A DNA stretch of 10,820 nt from Pseudonocardiaceae bacterium (GCA_025937115.1 JAICSB010000069.1:1-10820); one strand, 5' to 3'. Positions 1-7,108 are shown, counted from the first letter of the stretch. Program-made: numbers and translations. Notes: a model not told the origin generated them from the sequence alone.

Positions 1-328
1 GGCAAAGGAGCGGGCTGTAACGTGAGTGAGCAAGGAATGGTTATGATGCGTTGTCAGTAAGTCTCCGCACTTCCAACGGATCGCTACCACAACAACCGTC
101 GCCGGGTTATCCGCGGCTACATCGATGACATGTTGCAAGTTGCGGTCCATTCTAGGTCATTGGTGCGTGAGGGTGGTCATCTAGTATTCGTCTTCGAAAA
201 CTCTACTCATGGGTGTGGTGAAGAGCGCTTTGCGCGGACGACCTCCGGTATGTATTTGCGAGAGTGTCGTCTTGAGTGTCTAGTGTAGTGTCTGACAATT
301 GAGTTCATGATGTATTAGGCTATGAGGT
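1..328. other. Flank without a recognisable gene; one unassigned open frame
   Basis: This stretch has visibly lower GC and less third-position bias than the operons to its right. One plus-strand frame is open from 61 to 288 (about 75 codons between TAA at 58-60 and TAG at 286-288). Its only internal ATGs are late (position 130 onward), and no convincing Shine-Dalgarno precedes any of them. The first part uses codons reasonably like a coding region (TDRYHNNRRRVIRGYIDD and so on), but I recognise no family. It may be the remnant of a gene or a chance opening. I see no RNA gene, repeat array or clear terminator here. Confidence 0.4.
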
Positions 329-529
329 ATGAGTCGAGCAGCGGCGCCGTTGGCGATATCAGATGGGCAGCGAGAAGTTCTGGAGACGTTGACCGGTTCG
401 CGGACCGCGGAGTACTGCCTGGTGCAACGCGCCCAGGTATTACTGTTAGCCGGCGACGGTGTGTCGAATTCCGAGATCACGTCAACTGGGCGGGTCTCGT
501 GTAACGGCGTTTGGTCGAGCGCCCGGTGA
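329..529 (+). pseudogene. IS630-family transposase, N-terminal fragment
   Basis: The 66-residue frame matches the start of IS630-type (Tc1/mariner-related) transposases. It has a short Pro/Ala-rich lead, then 'ISDGQREVLETL', 'SRTAEYCLVQRAQVLLLAGDGVSNSEI', which is the usual first helix-turn-helix region (consensus roughly 'L..R..R...V.RA.I.LL...G.s..eIA..lgvS...V..W'). The recognition helix is already corrupted ('TSTGRVSCNGVW' where 'ARRLGVSRATVWRW' would be expected), and a TGA ends the frame at 529. The remaining roughly 300 residues, including the DDE catalytic domain, are absent. It is therefore a dead remnant. The similarity is judged by eye from the family pattern. Confidence 0.65.
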
Positions 530-651
530 CCATGCTTTGCGTATCCAATGACGTGGGCGGCCCCTACATCTCCACCGCCAACTTCACCGGCGTGCTGCTG
601 GCCGAGATCCTCATGGAGGCCGGAGTGCAGTCAGTTCGGATTAAGCCTTAG
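526..651 (+). pseudogene. Possible IS3-type integrase fragment
   Basis: A 41-codon frame starting at GTG 526 (or ATG 532) ends with TAG at 649-651. It contains 'SNDVGGPYISTANFTGVLLAEIL' followed by 'AGVQSV'. This resembles the region around the second catalytic Asp of IS3-type DDE integrases (pattern 'HSDqGsqYtS..f...L...G...S'). The downstream Glu region is missing. The match is short and has an insertion-like stretch, so the family call is tentative. It sits directly between the IS630 remnant and the acetyltransferase remnant, consistent with a patchwork of broken mobile DNA. Confidence 0.35.
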
Positions 652-964
652 CCAGGTTCGCCCAGCGTTCTTGGCCCACCTCGCGGCCCAGTCGAGTAGC
701 GCGGAGCCTAGCTCGCCCCCCTGCCCCGTCGTCAAACGACCATGCGGTGAATGTAGAGCGCGTCGTCGGGGTCGTCGGTGGGAAGCCAGTACGGGTCCGC
801 TGTGTACTCGACTGTTATCGTGCCGATAGTTCGTCCATCACCTGTCGTAACTAACCAACAGGTGTCGTCGGCGACAGTCCTGCGGATGTTCTCGAGGCTC
901 CTTCTTGGTAGCAGCCGCATCAGATTCCACCGTGCAAGGACGCCCCGTAACGCTGTGTGAGCGG
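631..964 (-). pseudogene. GNAT acetyltransferase remnant with frameshift
   Basis: Two minus-strand frames join to give one GNAT-type N-acetyltransferase. The first (about 964 down to 732) reads through 'RSLENIRRTVADDTCWLV', 'GRTIGTITVEYTADPYW', 'DDPDDALYIHRMVV' and then hits TGA at 732-734. The second (about 731 down to 631) reads 'GQGGELGSALLDWAARWAK' and 'AGRTWLRL', then stops with TGA at 631-633. In intact relatives HRM-V-V is followed by about eight residues and then the acetyl-CoA-binding G-x-G-G/A loop. Here only about eight bases separate them, so a deletion of roughly 16 bases would explain the shift. The last part of the fold (the C-terminal strand and helix after 'RL') is also missing. 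The N-terminus is open upstream only to a TAA near 970. It is non-functional as read. ATG at 920 is the only obvious start for the first part. Confidence 0.65.
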
Positions 965-976
965 GAAGAGGTTACG

Positions 977-1165
977 ATGCGCAGCCCCATCGGCAACCTC
1001 ACAGCCGGGATTCCTCAGCCTCACCCTGCTGATGCGCCAAACGGCTCCGTCCGTGCCTCCGTACTAGCGCCTCGTGTAGATCGGACCCGTGCGAACTGGT
1101 CAAGCTTCCTACAGCGCTCAGGTCGATTGTGGGTGGCCATTGTCATTGTCACGGCTGCACGATGA
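977..1165 (+). CDS. Doubtful small hypothetical protein
   Basis: A 62-residue frame begins at ATG 977, preceded by GAAGAGG at a spacing of five bases, so a ribosome could start here. The protein has no motif I know. It carries a Pro/Ala-rich first half and a short hydrophobic end ('LWVAIVIVTAAR'). Its 3' end overlaps the stop of the carbamoyltransferase fusion on the other strand by 17 bases. Codon use is unremarkable. It could equally be a chance frame between a pseudogene and the end of the operon. Confidence 0.2.
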   Translation: MRSPIGNLTAGIPQPHPADAPNGSVRASVLAPRVDRTRANWSSFLQRSGRLWVAIVIVTAAR

Positions 1166-2969
1166 GGGGCGCTAGCCCAACGAGGAGGACACAGCGCTCA
1201 CCCGGTCCCTGACCATCGCCACACCGTACAGGGCTGATGTAGTGGCTGACGCGGGGGTCGTGAACGGCGTAGGTGTCCAGTGGCTCGACAAGGGTAAATC
1301 GCGCCTTCACCACAGTGGCGGAGAGGTTTTCAGGAAGCAACCCGGCACAGCTCGGTGAGGCGATGACGTTCTCGCCACCGACGGCATTGCTGCGGCCGAC
1401 GAGGTGGGCGAAGGTGAAGGTGAATGCTCCTCCGTCCTGGTGAAGGCAATTCGGGGAGGAGATCGCCGTGTCCGCTGGGCCGGAAACCGAGAGCTTCACC
1501 GTGTGGACCCCTACGTGCACGGGGTTTTTGCCGAGCTCCTCCAGCCACAGGGCCTGATCGAGGTCGAAGCGGATGAGGCGCAGCAACAGTGAATCGTCCC
1601 GCAGCTCGGTCGGAATCTCCGGGAGCAGGCGCCGCACGTTCTCGTACTCGGTGTTGTAGCCCCCCTGGTTGCATTCGGCAGCGAGGCCGTGCACGTCGTC
1701 AGGCACGCCAGGGATCCAGGTTAGCTCCTGAGTCCACGGCAAATATACGGCACGGGAGTACCTGCGGAACCGGTTGGCCCTCGGAGCGTAAGGGTCGGGC
1801 GGCAGGCGCTTGAAAACTTCAGCGATCGGTCGGAGGCCTTCGGTCGGCATGGTTTCGGAGAGACCGAGCCTGAAGTCCTCGGCGGAGTATCGGGCGAAGC
1901 CATCTCTTTCGAGGCGGGAGGGGGCAGCCCGGCGCCGGGCAGAATAGGGTGTCCTGCCACGGCCCGGTTCCACGGAAAGGGTTGCCACGAGGATCGCCTT
2001 TACGGTGTGCATGCGGTTCTCTGCCTGGTCGAAGACCACTGATGCCGCTGACCGGAAGACCTCGTCGGTGACCTCACCCGAATCCAGTCCGGTTTCCTGC
2101 AGAAGTTTCGCTCCCAGGCGGCTGGCCGGATCGTGAAGGGCTGGCAGGCAGTGCATGAACTTCACAGCGGGGTTTTTGGTCTGTGCCATGGTGTCGCTGT
2201 CGACCCGGTACGGGCGCAGCAGTTGCACCCGTTCCCGCCACTCATCCACCGATTCACCGATCCGGACCCAAACGTCGGTGTAGAGGAAGTCTACTCCCCT
2301 GACGCCCTCGTCGATGTCGTCAGTTTCAACAACGACTCCGCCAGTACCCGCCGCCACGACCTCGGCCGCTGAGACGATCGCGGGGTCCCCGCGCAGAGCA
2401 TTCGGGCGGACCACTCGCACGGTCATGCCGAGCAGGGCGCCGCCGATCCGCAACGAGTTCGCGATGTTGCTCTCACCATCGCCGAGATAGGCAAGGGTGA
2501 TGTCCTGCCATGGCTTCGCCGAATGCTCGCTCACGGTTAACATGTCGGCGACCACCTGTGTGGGATGCCAGAGGTCGGTGAGCCCGTTCCACACCGGCAC
2601 GCCGGCGTACCGGGCCAGTGTCTCCACGCTCTGCTGGCTGCGTCCCCGGAATTCGATGCCATCGTAGAGGCGCCCAAGGACGCGGGCAGTGTCCTCGATC
2701 GACTCCCGCTCACCGATGTGCGAAACGAGCGGGTCGAGGTAGGTGACATTCGCACCCTGATCGTGCGCGGCGACCTCGAAGGAACACCTGGTTCGCGTCG
2801 ACGGCTTCTCGAAGATGAGTGCGATGTTGCGGCCGCGGAGTCGAGGCCGTTCGGCACCCGTTCGCTTGGCCGCCTTCAACTCCGCCGCCAGGGCGACGAG
2901 GCCGCAGTACTGCAGGGGAGTGAGATCGGCCTCTTTTACCAGACTGCGGCCGAACAGGCTGTCATCCAT
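1149..2969 (-). CDS. Ornithine carbamoyltransferase-like / 2OG-Fe(II) dioxygenase fusion
   Basis: A 606-residue two-domain protein. Residues 1-331 are a full-length transcarbamylase of the ornithine carbamoyltransferase type. They show the carbamoyl-phosphate loop STRTR (57-61), HPTQ (135-138), GDGESN (163-168), TDVW (230-234, D232), HCLP (273-276) and FDQAENRMHT (313-322). The usual acceptor loop Ser-Met-Gly is Arg-Ile-Gly (236-238). After a linker (about 332-375), residues 376-606 match the 2OG-Fe dioxygenase family PF10014, which includes L-isoleucine 4-hydroxylase type enzymes. They carry H510-Q-D512, the 'GRSN..GGEN' turn (525-533), 'DPRVSH' with the distal ligand H576, and R592 as the probable 2OG-binding Arg. 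ATG 2969 is preferred over the in-frame ATG 3008 because GGAGGAG lies just before it; the gene then overlaps the ATP-grasp stop by 8 bases. Inference: one polypeptide carbamoylates an amino group and hydroxylates the same or a related amino acid. One TTA codon lies at 2538-2540. It is the last gene of the operon. Confidence 0.88.
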   Translation of the reverse strand: MDDSLFGRSLVKEADLTPLQYCGLVALAAELKAAKRTGAERPRLRGRNIALIFEKPSTRTRCSFEVAAHDQGANVTYLDPLVSHIGERESIEDTARVLGRLYDGIEFRGRSQQSVETLARYAGVPVWNGLTDLWHPTQVVADMLTVSEHSAKPWQDITLAYLGDGESNIANSLRIGGALLGMTVRVVRPNALRGDPAIVSAAEVVAAGTGGVVVETDDIDEGVRGVDFLYTDVWVRIGESVDEWRERVQLLRPYRVDSDTMAQTKNPAVKFMHCLPALHDPASRLGAKLLQETGLDSGEVTDEVFRSAASVVFDQAENRMHTVKAILVATLSVEPGRGRTPYSARRRAAPSRLERDGFARYSAEDFRLGLSETMPTEGLRPIAEVFKRLPPDPYAPRANRFRRYSRAVYLPWTQELTWIPGVPDDVHGLAAECNQGGYNTEYENVRRLLPEIPTELRDDSLLLRLIRFDLDQALWLEELGKNPVHVGVHTVKLSVSGPADTAISSPNCLHQDGGAFTFTFAHLVGRSNAVGGENVIASPSCAGLLPENLSATVVKARFTLVEPLDTYAVHDPRVSHYISPVRCGDGQGPGERCVLLVGLAPLIVQP

Positions 2970-4272
2970 ATGCTCCTCCGGTGTGCTCGGCGGGACTACT
3001 CGGCGCAACGGCTATGGATGGTCTGTGCGCCATCAGACGGGAGTCCGAAAGCTGCCAGGAAACGCCGCGGTCCCACCAGCTCTGTATCTGGCGCAGTTCG
3101 GGCACCACGTCCGGGCCAGATAGGGTGAAGACGAGCTGTGCGACGTGGGGGCCGAGGGCTTGGGGAAGTTCGTACTGCAGACCAGGCGCCCCGGTGGCGA
3201 GGTAGCGGACCGTCGACGACAAGGGGCAACTGGCCGGCAGGTGCGTCAGTATGCCGTCCAACGGCGGAAACCACGCGAATCCGTGGCGCCGGGCAGGGTC
3301 GCTCGCCGAAGGGATTTTCGGAAGAAGACCAGCCTGCCCTTTGAGGCCGGCCTCGTGCAGGTTGACGCTGAAGGCCCGCTCGTGAGTCTCCACTATCGCT
3401 CCGCCGCCAGCCCGGCAGGCGATCTCGCAGAGCACCAATCCGCGGTCGGCGGAGTGGAAGAATTCGGCGTGCAGAGGGCGAACTTCAGGCGCAGGCGGCA
3501 GTGCGGCCACCGTGTCGGCGGTGGCGCGCAGCAGGGGCCCGAAAAGTGGGTGTTCCCTAGGCAGCATCCCGCTCAACCCGGGGGCACCCCAGGTGAGAGT
3601 CGCCAGGTCGGGATGGAGATTCCTGGACGGCCAGCTCCACTTCACCCTACCGGCGTGCATCAGCCCGTTTACCTGGTAGAAATCGCCCTCGACCCAGGCC
3701 TCCGCGAGACGTGGAAAATTGAGTCTGGCGTGATGCCACTCCCGCGTGTATGTGTCCAACGCGGCACCGTCGTGCACGACGCATATTCCCATGCCCCCTC
3801 CGCCATCGAGGGGCTTGACGACCACGGGCAGGCCCACCTCGCCAGCGAAGTCCCGGAGCATCTTTCCGTCGGTGACAAGTCGCATGGGGGCGACTCGGAT
3901 ACCCGCTGCGGCAGCGAGCGTTTTCATCACAAACTTGTCGCGGTAGGCGATGGCACTGAGCAGTTCCTGTCCCGGCAGGCGCAGGGCCTCGCGGAGGCGT
4001 GCGGCGCGGACGATGTCGTTTTCGCCAAGTGTCATGAGGCGTTCTACACGGTGCTCGCGGCACAGGCGGATCACCTGCTGCTCCAAGTTGGGACTCCGGT
4101 AGTCATCCACCACGGCGAGGTGCCGGAACCGGGCGGCGAGCCCAGAGATATCTGCGGCAGTGCCCGCGAGTGCGGAGTGGGCGGTGACAACGACCAATTC
4201 GTTTCTGCTGTCCGGGAACCACTCCGGCAGGCGGTGCAGAATCATTCTAGAATTGAGCAACAAATACGGCAC
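2962..4272 (-). CDS. ATP-grasp ligase
   Basis: A 436-residue ATP-grasp protein of the carboxylate-amine ligase type. The N-terminal pre-ATP domain (about 1-110) ends in 'TLGENDIVRAARLREAL'. The ATP-grasp domain carries K113 ('YRDKF'), K153 ('PVVVKP'), a glycine-rich loop GGGGMG (157-162), E195 in 'AWVEGDF', and the Mg-binding strand 'LCEIACRAGGG' (E283, R287). The C-terminal part (about 300-436) is less conserved. Such enzymes activate a carboxylate as acyl phosphate and form an amide. In a pathway like nikkomycin or polyoxin this would join an amino acid to the nucleoside amino acid; that role is inferred. GTG 4272 is chosen because AAGGAG sits 8 bases upstream; GTG 4278 is only 2 bases from it, and the upstream ATG 4293 has no such site. 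The stop at 2962 overlaps the start of the carbamoyltransferase fusion, so the two are probably co-translated. Confidence 0.85.
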   Translation of the reverse strand: MPYLLLNSRMILHRLPEWFPDSRNELVVVTAHSALAGTAADISGLAARFRHLAVVDDYRSPNLEQQVIRLCREHRVERLMTLGENDIVRAARLREALRLPGQELLSAIAYRDKFVMKTLAAAAGIRVAPMRLVTDGKMLRDFAGEVGLPVVVKPLDGGGGMGICVVHDGAALDTYTREWHHARLNFPRLAEAWVEGDFYQVNGLMHAGRVKWSWPSRNLHPDLATLTWGAPGLSGMLPREHPLFGPLLRATADTVAALPPAPEVRPLHAEFFHSADRGLVLCEIACRAGGGAIVETHERAFSVNLHEAGLKGQAGLLPKIPSASDPARRHGFAWFPPLDGILTHLPASCPLSSTVRYLATGAPGLQYELPQALGPHVAQLVFTLSGPDVVPELRQIQSWWDRGVSWQLSDSRLMAHRPSIAVAPSSPAEHTGGAYG

Positions 4273-4332
4273 GGCCACATCTCCTTCGCGCATCCGCGGG
4301 CGAGGTCCGCGTCACCCGGGGAAACGCTCCGG

Positions 4333-4953
4333 CTACGGCTTCCAGTACTCCAGCGTCATGGTGATACGGCCTCGGCCGGCTTCCAAGACGGGCGAGATGG
4401 AATGCCACGAGGAGTCCGTCTGCACGATGGTGTGGCAGTTTCCGCCGCGTGGGATGATCCGCCGGGTGGCGACCTTGGTCTCCTTGGAATTCCACAGTTC
4501 GTACTCACCGCCCCAGCCGGGATTCCACTCATCGTTGAGATAAAGAGTGAGGTTCATGGCCTTCGCGGTCTTGCCGGTGGCCCGACCCTGAAAATCGCCG
4601 GGGCCGCGAAGGTAGATCCCCACATCCAGTGGGTGTCCAATGAGGTTGATCCCAGTACCCTCGGAGAGCCAGCCCCGAAACTCGTCGTCCAACACACAGC
4701 TGAGGAGTCTTGACCACGCCGCAGGCAGGTCGTCAGCGGCGGGGAGGGCGGATCCGCCCCGGTACACTGTCAGGAGCCACATCCGATACTCCTTGACGTA
4801 CCCAGGGCCCTCCTTGACGTAGCGGGTGAAGGCCCCCCTCGGCGGAGGCTCGGCGTTGAGACGAGCCAGGTCCGCCGGGCTGACGAGACCATCCGCGGTG
4901 TGGTGGAGAAACGGAGCGTCGAAGGTGGTTAGTGGCGTTCGGGTATTGATCAT
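4333..4953 (-). CDS. 2OG oxygenase-like protein lacking HxD (probable pseudoenzyme)
   Basis: A 206-residue protein clearly paralogous to the gene just upstream (4975-5607). Shared blocks are 'NTxT' at the start, 'GTG-(I/L)-x-L' near 99-104, 'GIY...GDF' (112-121), 'LYLN..W' (137-143), 'R-I-x-PRGG' (165-171), 'SWHS-(I/V)-SP' (182-188) and 'LEYW' at the end. The fold is the prolyl-4-hydroxylase-like double-stranded beta-helix. Where the neighbour has His-Lys-Asp (124-126), this protein has Ala125-Thr126-Gly127, so both N-terminal iron ligands are gone. The distal His184 and the presumed 2OG Arg196 remain. The change needs several base differences and is not a single read error. Likely roles are a structural or regulatory partner of the intact paralogue, or a substrate-binding protein. 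AGGAG lies 10 bases before ATG 4953; 21 bases separate it from the upstream stop. The frame is intact, which argues for selection. Confidence 0.8.
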   Translation of the reverse strand: MINTRTPLTTFDAPFLHHTADGLVSPADLARLNAEPPPRGAFTRYVKEGPGYVKEYRMWLLTVYRGGSALPAADDLPAAWSRLLSCVLDDEFRGWLSEGTGINLIGHPLDVGIYLRGPGDFQGRATGKTAKAMNLTLYLNDEWNPGWGGEYELWNSKETKVATRRIIPRGGNCHTIVQTDSSWHSISPVLEAGRGRITMTLEYWKP

Positions 4954-4974
4954 CGATCTTCGACTCCTCTTATC

Positions 4975-5607
4975 TTATTGGGCGTCTCCGAGCCAGTACT
5001 CCAGCTGGACCGTTAGGCGGGTGAGGGTGCTGTCGATGCGGAGAGGTGAGACCGAGTGCCAGGACCGTTCGGTGGGAGGGAAAGCTAGGAACTGGCCACC
5101 GCGCGGCGGGATGCGACGGACGGGTTCCCGTTCGGGCTCGCCCGATGCGCGCACCTCGTAGTCTCCGCCGGCCTCCTGCGGCCACCGGGGATTGAGGTAA
5201 AGGATGGCTGTGATGGCCTTGTGGGGCTTGTCCTTGTGGACGGAGATGAAGTCGCCGTTGTCGTGGGTATAGATGCCGATGTCGGTAACGAGGCTGCGCA
5301 GGGTCAGTCCCGTACCCGCCTCGAGCCAGTGCGTGAACCCGTCGCTGCGTAGGTCCGCAAGCAGACTCGCCCACGCCGGATGCAGGGTGTGGGTACCTGG
5401 GCTGGGGACATTGTCCTGCTGCAGGTACAGGAGGTTCATCGCGTACTGCTTCTCGTGGTGTGGGTCGGAAACCTCGATGCGACGGTAACCGTCCTGCGGC
5501 CGGTTGGCGTAGAGCACCGCGACCTGCTCGGGTGTAAGCGTGCCTTGGGCGAGGTACAGAGTAAATGGTTCCGTAACTTTTTCGAACGTTGTCTGGGTAT
5601 TCAGCAC
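4975..5607 (-). CDS. Fe(II)/2-oxoglutarate-dependent oxygenase (P4H-like)
   Basis: A 210-residue oxygenase of the prolyl-4-hydroxylase/2OG-Fe(II) superfamily (PF13640-like). It has the complete facial triad, H124-K-D126 in 'FISVHKDKPHKA' and H184 in 'RSWHSVSP'. R197, in the strand 'LTRLTVQLEYW', is the likely 2OG carboxylate anchor. The family couples 2OG decarboxylation to hydroxylation or another oxidation. The short length means a bare catalytic core, typical of natural-product tailoring enzymes acting on small molecules. The start is GTG 5607, which overlaps the end of the enolpyruvyl transferase by seven bases (GTGCTGA), with a G-rich stretch about 10 bases upstream. It is second in the minus-strand operon and followed 21 bases later by its degenerate copy, so the pair arose by tandem duplication. 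The substrate is unknown; a nucleoside intermediate or free amino acid is plausible. Confidence 0.85.
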   Translation of the reverse strand: MLNTQTTFEKVTEPFTLYLAQGTLTPEQVAVLYANRPQDGYRRIEVSDPHHEKQYAMNLLYLQQDNVPSPGTHTLHPAWASLLADLRSDGFTHWLEAGTGLTLRSLVTDIGIYTHDNGDFISVHKDKPHKAITAILYLNPRWPQEAGGDYEVRASGEPEREPVRRIPPRGGQFLAFPPTERSWHSVSPLRIDSTLTRLTVQLEYWLGDAQ

Positions 5608-7016
5608 GGCGCGGCATCCCCCTCTCGGTGTCGCTGGGCGGTTTTAGAAAGCTTGCGTTGCGATCGGTGCTGGATCTTCAAGCTGGGCGTCGCCGCGCGG
5701 ATGTCAGCCCCGAGGGAGCAGAGCGAGCCCGCCAGGTCCGGGTAGCCCCGGGCGAGGTGGGCAGTGCCGCTCACTACCGTCCTGCCGGGTACGGCGACCG
5801 CAGCCAGCAGCAGCACTGCCGCGGCCCGCAGGTCGTCGGCGCGCACATGCCGACCCCCGCGGACGGGCGGCCGCGGACCGATGATCTGCACAGTGGAACC
5901 GCGCTTTGTAAGGTCGCAGCCGAGTGCGAGCAGACCTGGCAGGTAGCCAAACCGATTGGTCCACACAGTGTCGGTGATGCGGGAGATCCCGTGCGCCCCG
6001 CTGGCCAGCAGCGCGAGGAAGGGTTGGTTGTCGCTGAACACCCCGTGCGACGCGACCGTCACATCTACGGCCCGCAGATTCCGTCCCGGGTGTACGACGA
6101 TCTCCAGCTCGGCGGAATCGAAGCGCACCCCCATCTCCTGCAGCACTGCGAGATCGGGAGCGAGGGCAGAGCAGGCGCGCCCCATGCCCGGTCCAGTGAT
6201 CCGCAGTGAGCCCGCGCCCAGTGCGCTGCCGGCGCAGATCCAGGTGAATACCTCGATCAGGTCCGGCACCAAAGTGTGCGTGACGTCGTACCGCAGCGCC
6301 TCCACTCCTCGGCCGTGGACGACGAGAATGTCCGGCCGCACGGTCTCAATGTCGGCTCCGTACGCGGCGAGCACGTCAACGACGTCGGTGACGTCCGGCT
6401 TGGGGTACGGGTGGTGCAGGACGCTGACCCCGTGGGCCGCAACCGCGCACAGCAAAGCGGTCTTGGTGGCTCCAGAGTACGTGTGTCCGGTGCGTAACCG
6501 ACGGTTCTGAGCGTAGTCAAGAAGGTCGATTTCGCATCCCCGCAGTCCGGAGGCTGTAACGTCGAGTGTTCCATCACCGTGCAGGACGCTGTGGGCGCCG
6601 AACCGCTCCATGACGCTGATGTGATGCTGAACAGGGCGACGCCCGTCGCCGGTGCCGATCTGGCAACCCCCGTTGGTGAGGACACTAGCCGCGCCAAAAC
6701 GTCCGACCAAAGAGGGCAGGAGGTACACGGCGCCATGGATACTACCGGTTAATCGGGGGTCCAGCTCGGCACGCCGCAACCGGGAACAGTCCAGGACCAA
6801 CGTCTGTCCGCGGCGTCGCACGGACCCATTCATCGCCTCCGCGATTGCGGACAAAGCACGCGTCTCCGAAATATCAGGACAATTTCCGATCTCAATAGTG
6901 CGATCGGCGGCCATGGCGGCAGCCACCACACCCACCAGAGAATGTTTGAAACCGGAAGTAGAAACTTCGCCCTGCAGCCCTGCCCCGCCTTCGACGACAA
7001 GCGCGTCCACCATCAC
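5601..7016 (-). CDS. Enolpyruvyl transferase (MurA/EPSP-synthase family)
   Basis: A 471-residue enolpyruvyl transferase. Family marks are 'STSGFKHSLVG' with K24 (the MurA SGAKN lysine), the catalytic-cysteine loop 'NGGCQIG' with C118, and 'VPDLIEVFTW' with D251 (the MurA general base region P-D-x-I-E). The enzyme should transfer the enolpyruvyl group of PEP to a hydroxyl. Differences from housekeeping MurA point to another acceptor. The UDP-GlcNAc-binding Asn after the lysine is His25, and the loop after C118 is longer ('GTGDGRRPVQHH' where MurA has 'GARPVDxH'). The C-terminus has a basic tail (about 448-471). Within a cluster with a radical SAM enzyme and a HisC-like aminotransferase, the closest known role is UMP 3'-enolpyruvyl transfer, as by NikO and PolA in nikkomycin and polyoxin; this is inference. 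GTG 7016 and ATG 7013 are both possible starts; a GGGG lies 5 or 8 bases upstream. Codon 89 is TTA (6750-6752). It is the first gene of the operon. Confidence 0.85.
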   Translation of the reverse strand: MMVDALVVEGGAGLQGEVSTSGFKHSLVGVVAAAMAADRTIEIGNCPDISETRALSAIAEAMNGSVRRRGQTLVLDCSRLRRAELDPRLTGSIHGAVYLLPSLVGRFGAASVLTNGGCQIGTGDGRRPVQHHISVMERFGAHSVLHGDGTLDVTASGLRGCEIDLLDYAQNRRLRTGHTYSGATKTALLCAVAAHGVSVLHHPYPKPDVTDVVDVLAAYGADIETVRPDILVVHGRGVEALRYDVTHTLVPDLIEVFTWICAGSALGAGSLRITGPGMGRACSALAPDLAVLQEMGVRFDSAELEIVVHPGRNLRAVDVTVASHGVFSDNQPFLALLASGAHGISRITDTVWTNRFGYLPGLLALGCDLTKRGSTVQIIGPRPPVRGGRHVRADDLRAAAVLLLAAVAVPGRTVVSGTAHLARGYPDLAGSLCSLGADIRAATPSLKIQHRSQRKLSKTAQRHREGDAAPC

Positions 7017-7069
7017 GGGGACCCCGAGTTTTCTGTTCTCACGGGTGGTTTGAACTCATGTCGAGCGTT

Positions 7070-7098
7070 ATGATGCGCAGCATGTGTACGGCTGTCAA
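7070..7098 (-). promoter_or_regulatory. Minus-strand operon promoter
   Basis: On the minus strand TTGACA (7093-7098) is followed after 17 bases by CATCAT (7070-7075), which matches the -10 consensus TATAAT at four of six positions. Spacing is ideal for the main vegetative sigma factor. Transcription would start near 7063, giving a leader of about 47 bases before the enolpyruvyl transferase. The -35 is perfect; the -10 is moderate. Confidence 0.5.
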
Positions 7099-7108
7099 GC
7101 GGTTGACA
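7093..7108. promoter_or_regulatory. Palindromic operator candidate spanning both -35 boxes
   Basis: The sequence TGTCAAGCGGTTGACA is a perfect inverted repeat of six bases around a four-base centre. Each half-site is the -35 hexamer of one of the two divergent promoters. The two -35 boxes are so close that two RNA polymerases could hardly bind at once, and a dimeric regulator bound here would control both operons. No regulator gene is present in the window. Confidence 0.5.

Noticed and set aside
1149..2969. Housekeeping arginine-pathway ornithine carbamoyltransferase
   Set aside because: The altered acceptor loop, the fused dioxygenase domain and the operon with secondary-metabolism enzymes argue against a primary arginine biosynthesis gene.
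2969..3008. Upstream ATG 3008 as start of the carbamoyltransferase fusion
   Set aside because: The GGAGGAG site lies inside the extra 13 codons and fits ATG 2969. The upstream part would deeply overlap the ATP-grasp gene and is not part of the OTCase fold.
3145..4713. 522-codon plus-strand open frame
   Set aside because: It is antisense to the ATP-grasp and oxygenase genes, which have clear family motifs. Its translation is low-complexity with no domain. High GC creates such shadow frames.
5601..7016. Housekeeping MurA (cell wall)
   Set aside because: The changed UDP-GlcNAc-binding residues and location as first gene of a biosynthetic operon make this unlikely.
7016..7026. Short inverted repeat cggggaccccg at the start of the enolpyruvyl transferase as a regulatory hairpin
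   Set aside because: The stem is only five bases with a one-base loop, too short to form a stable hairpin. Such G/C repeats are common in this DNA.
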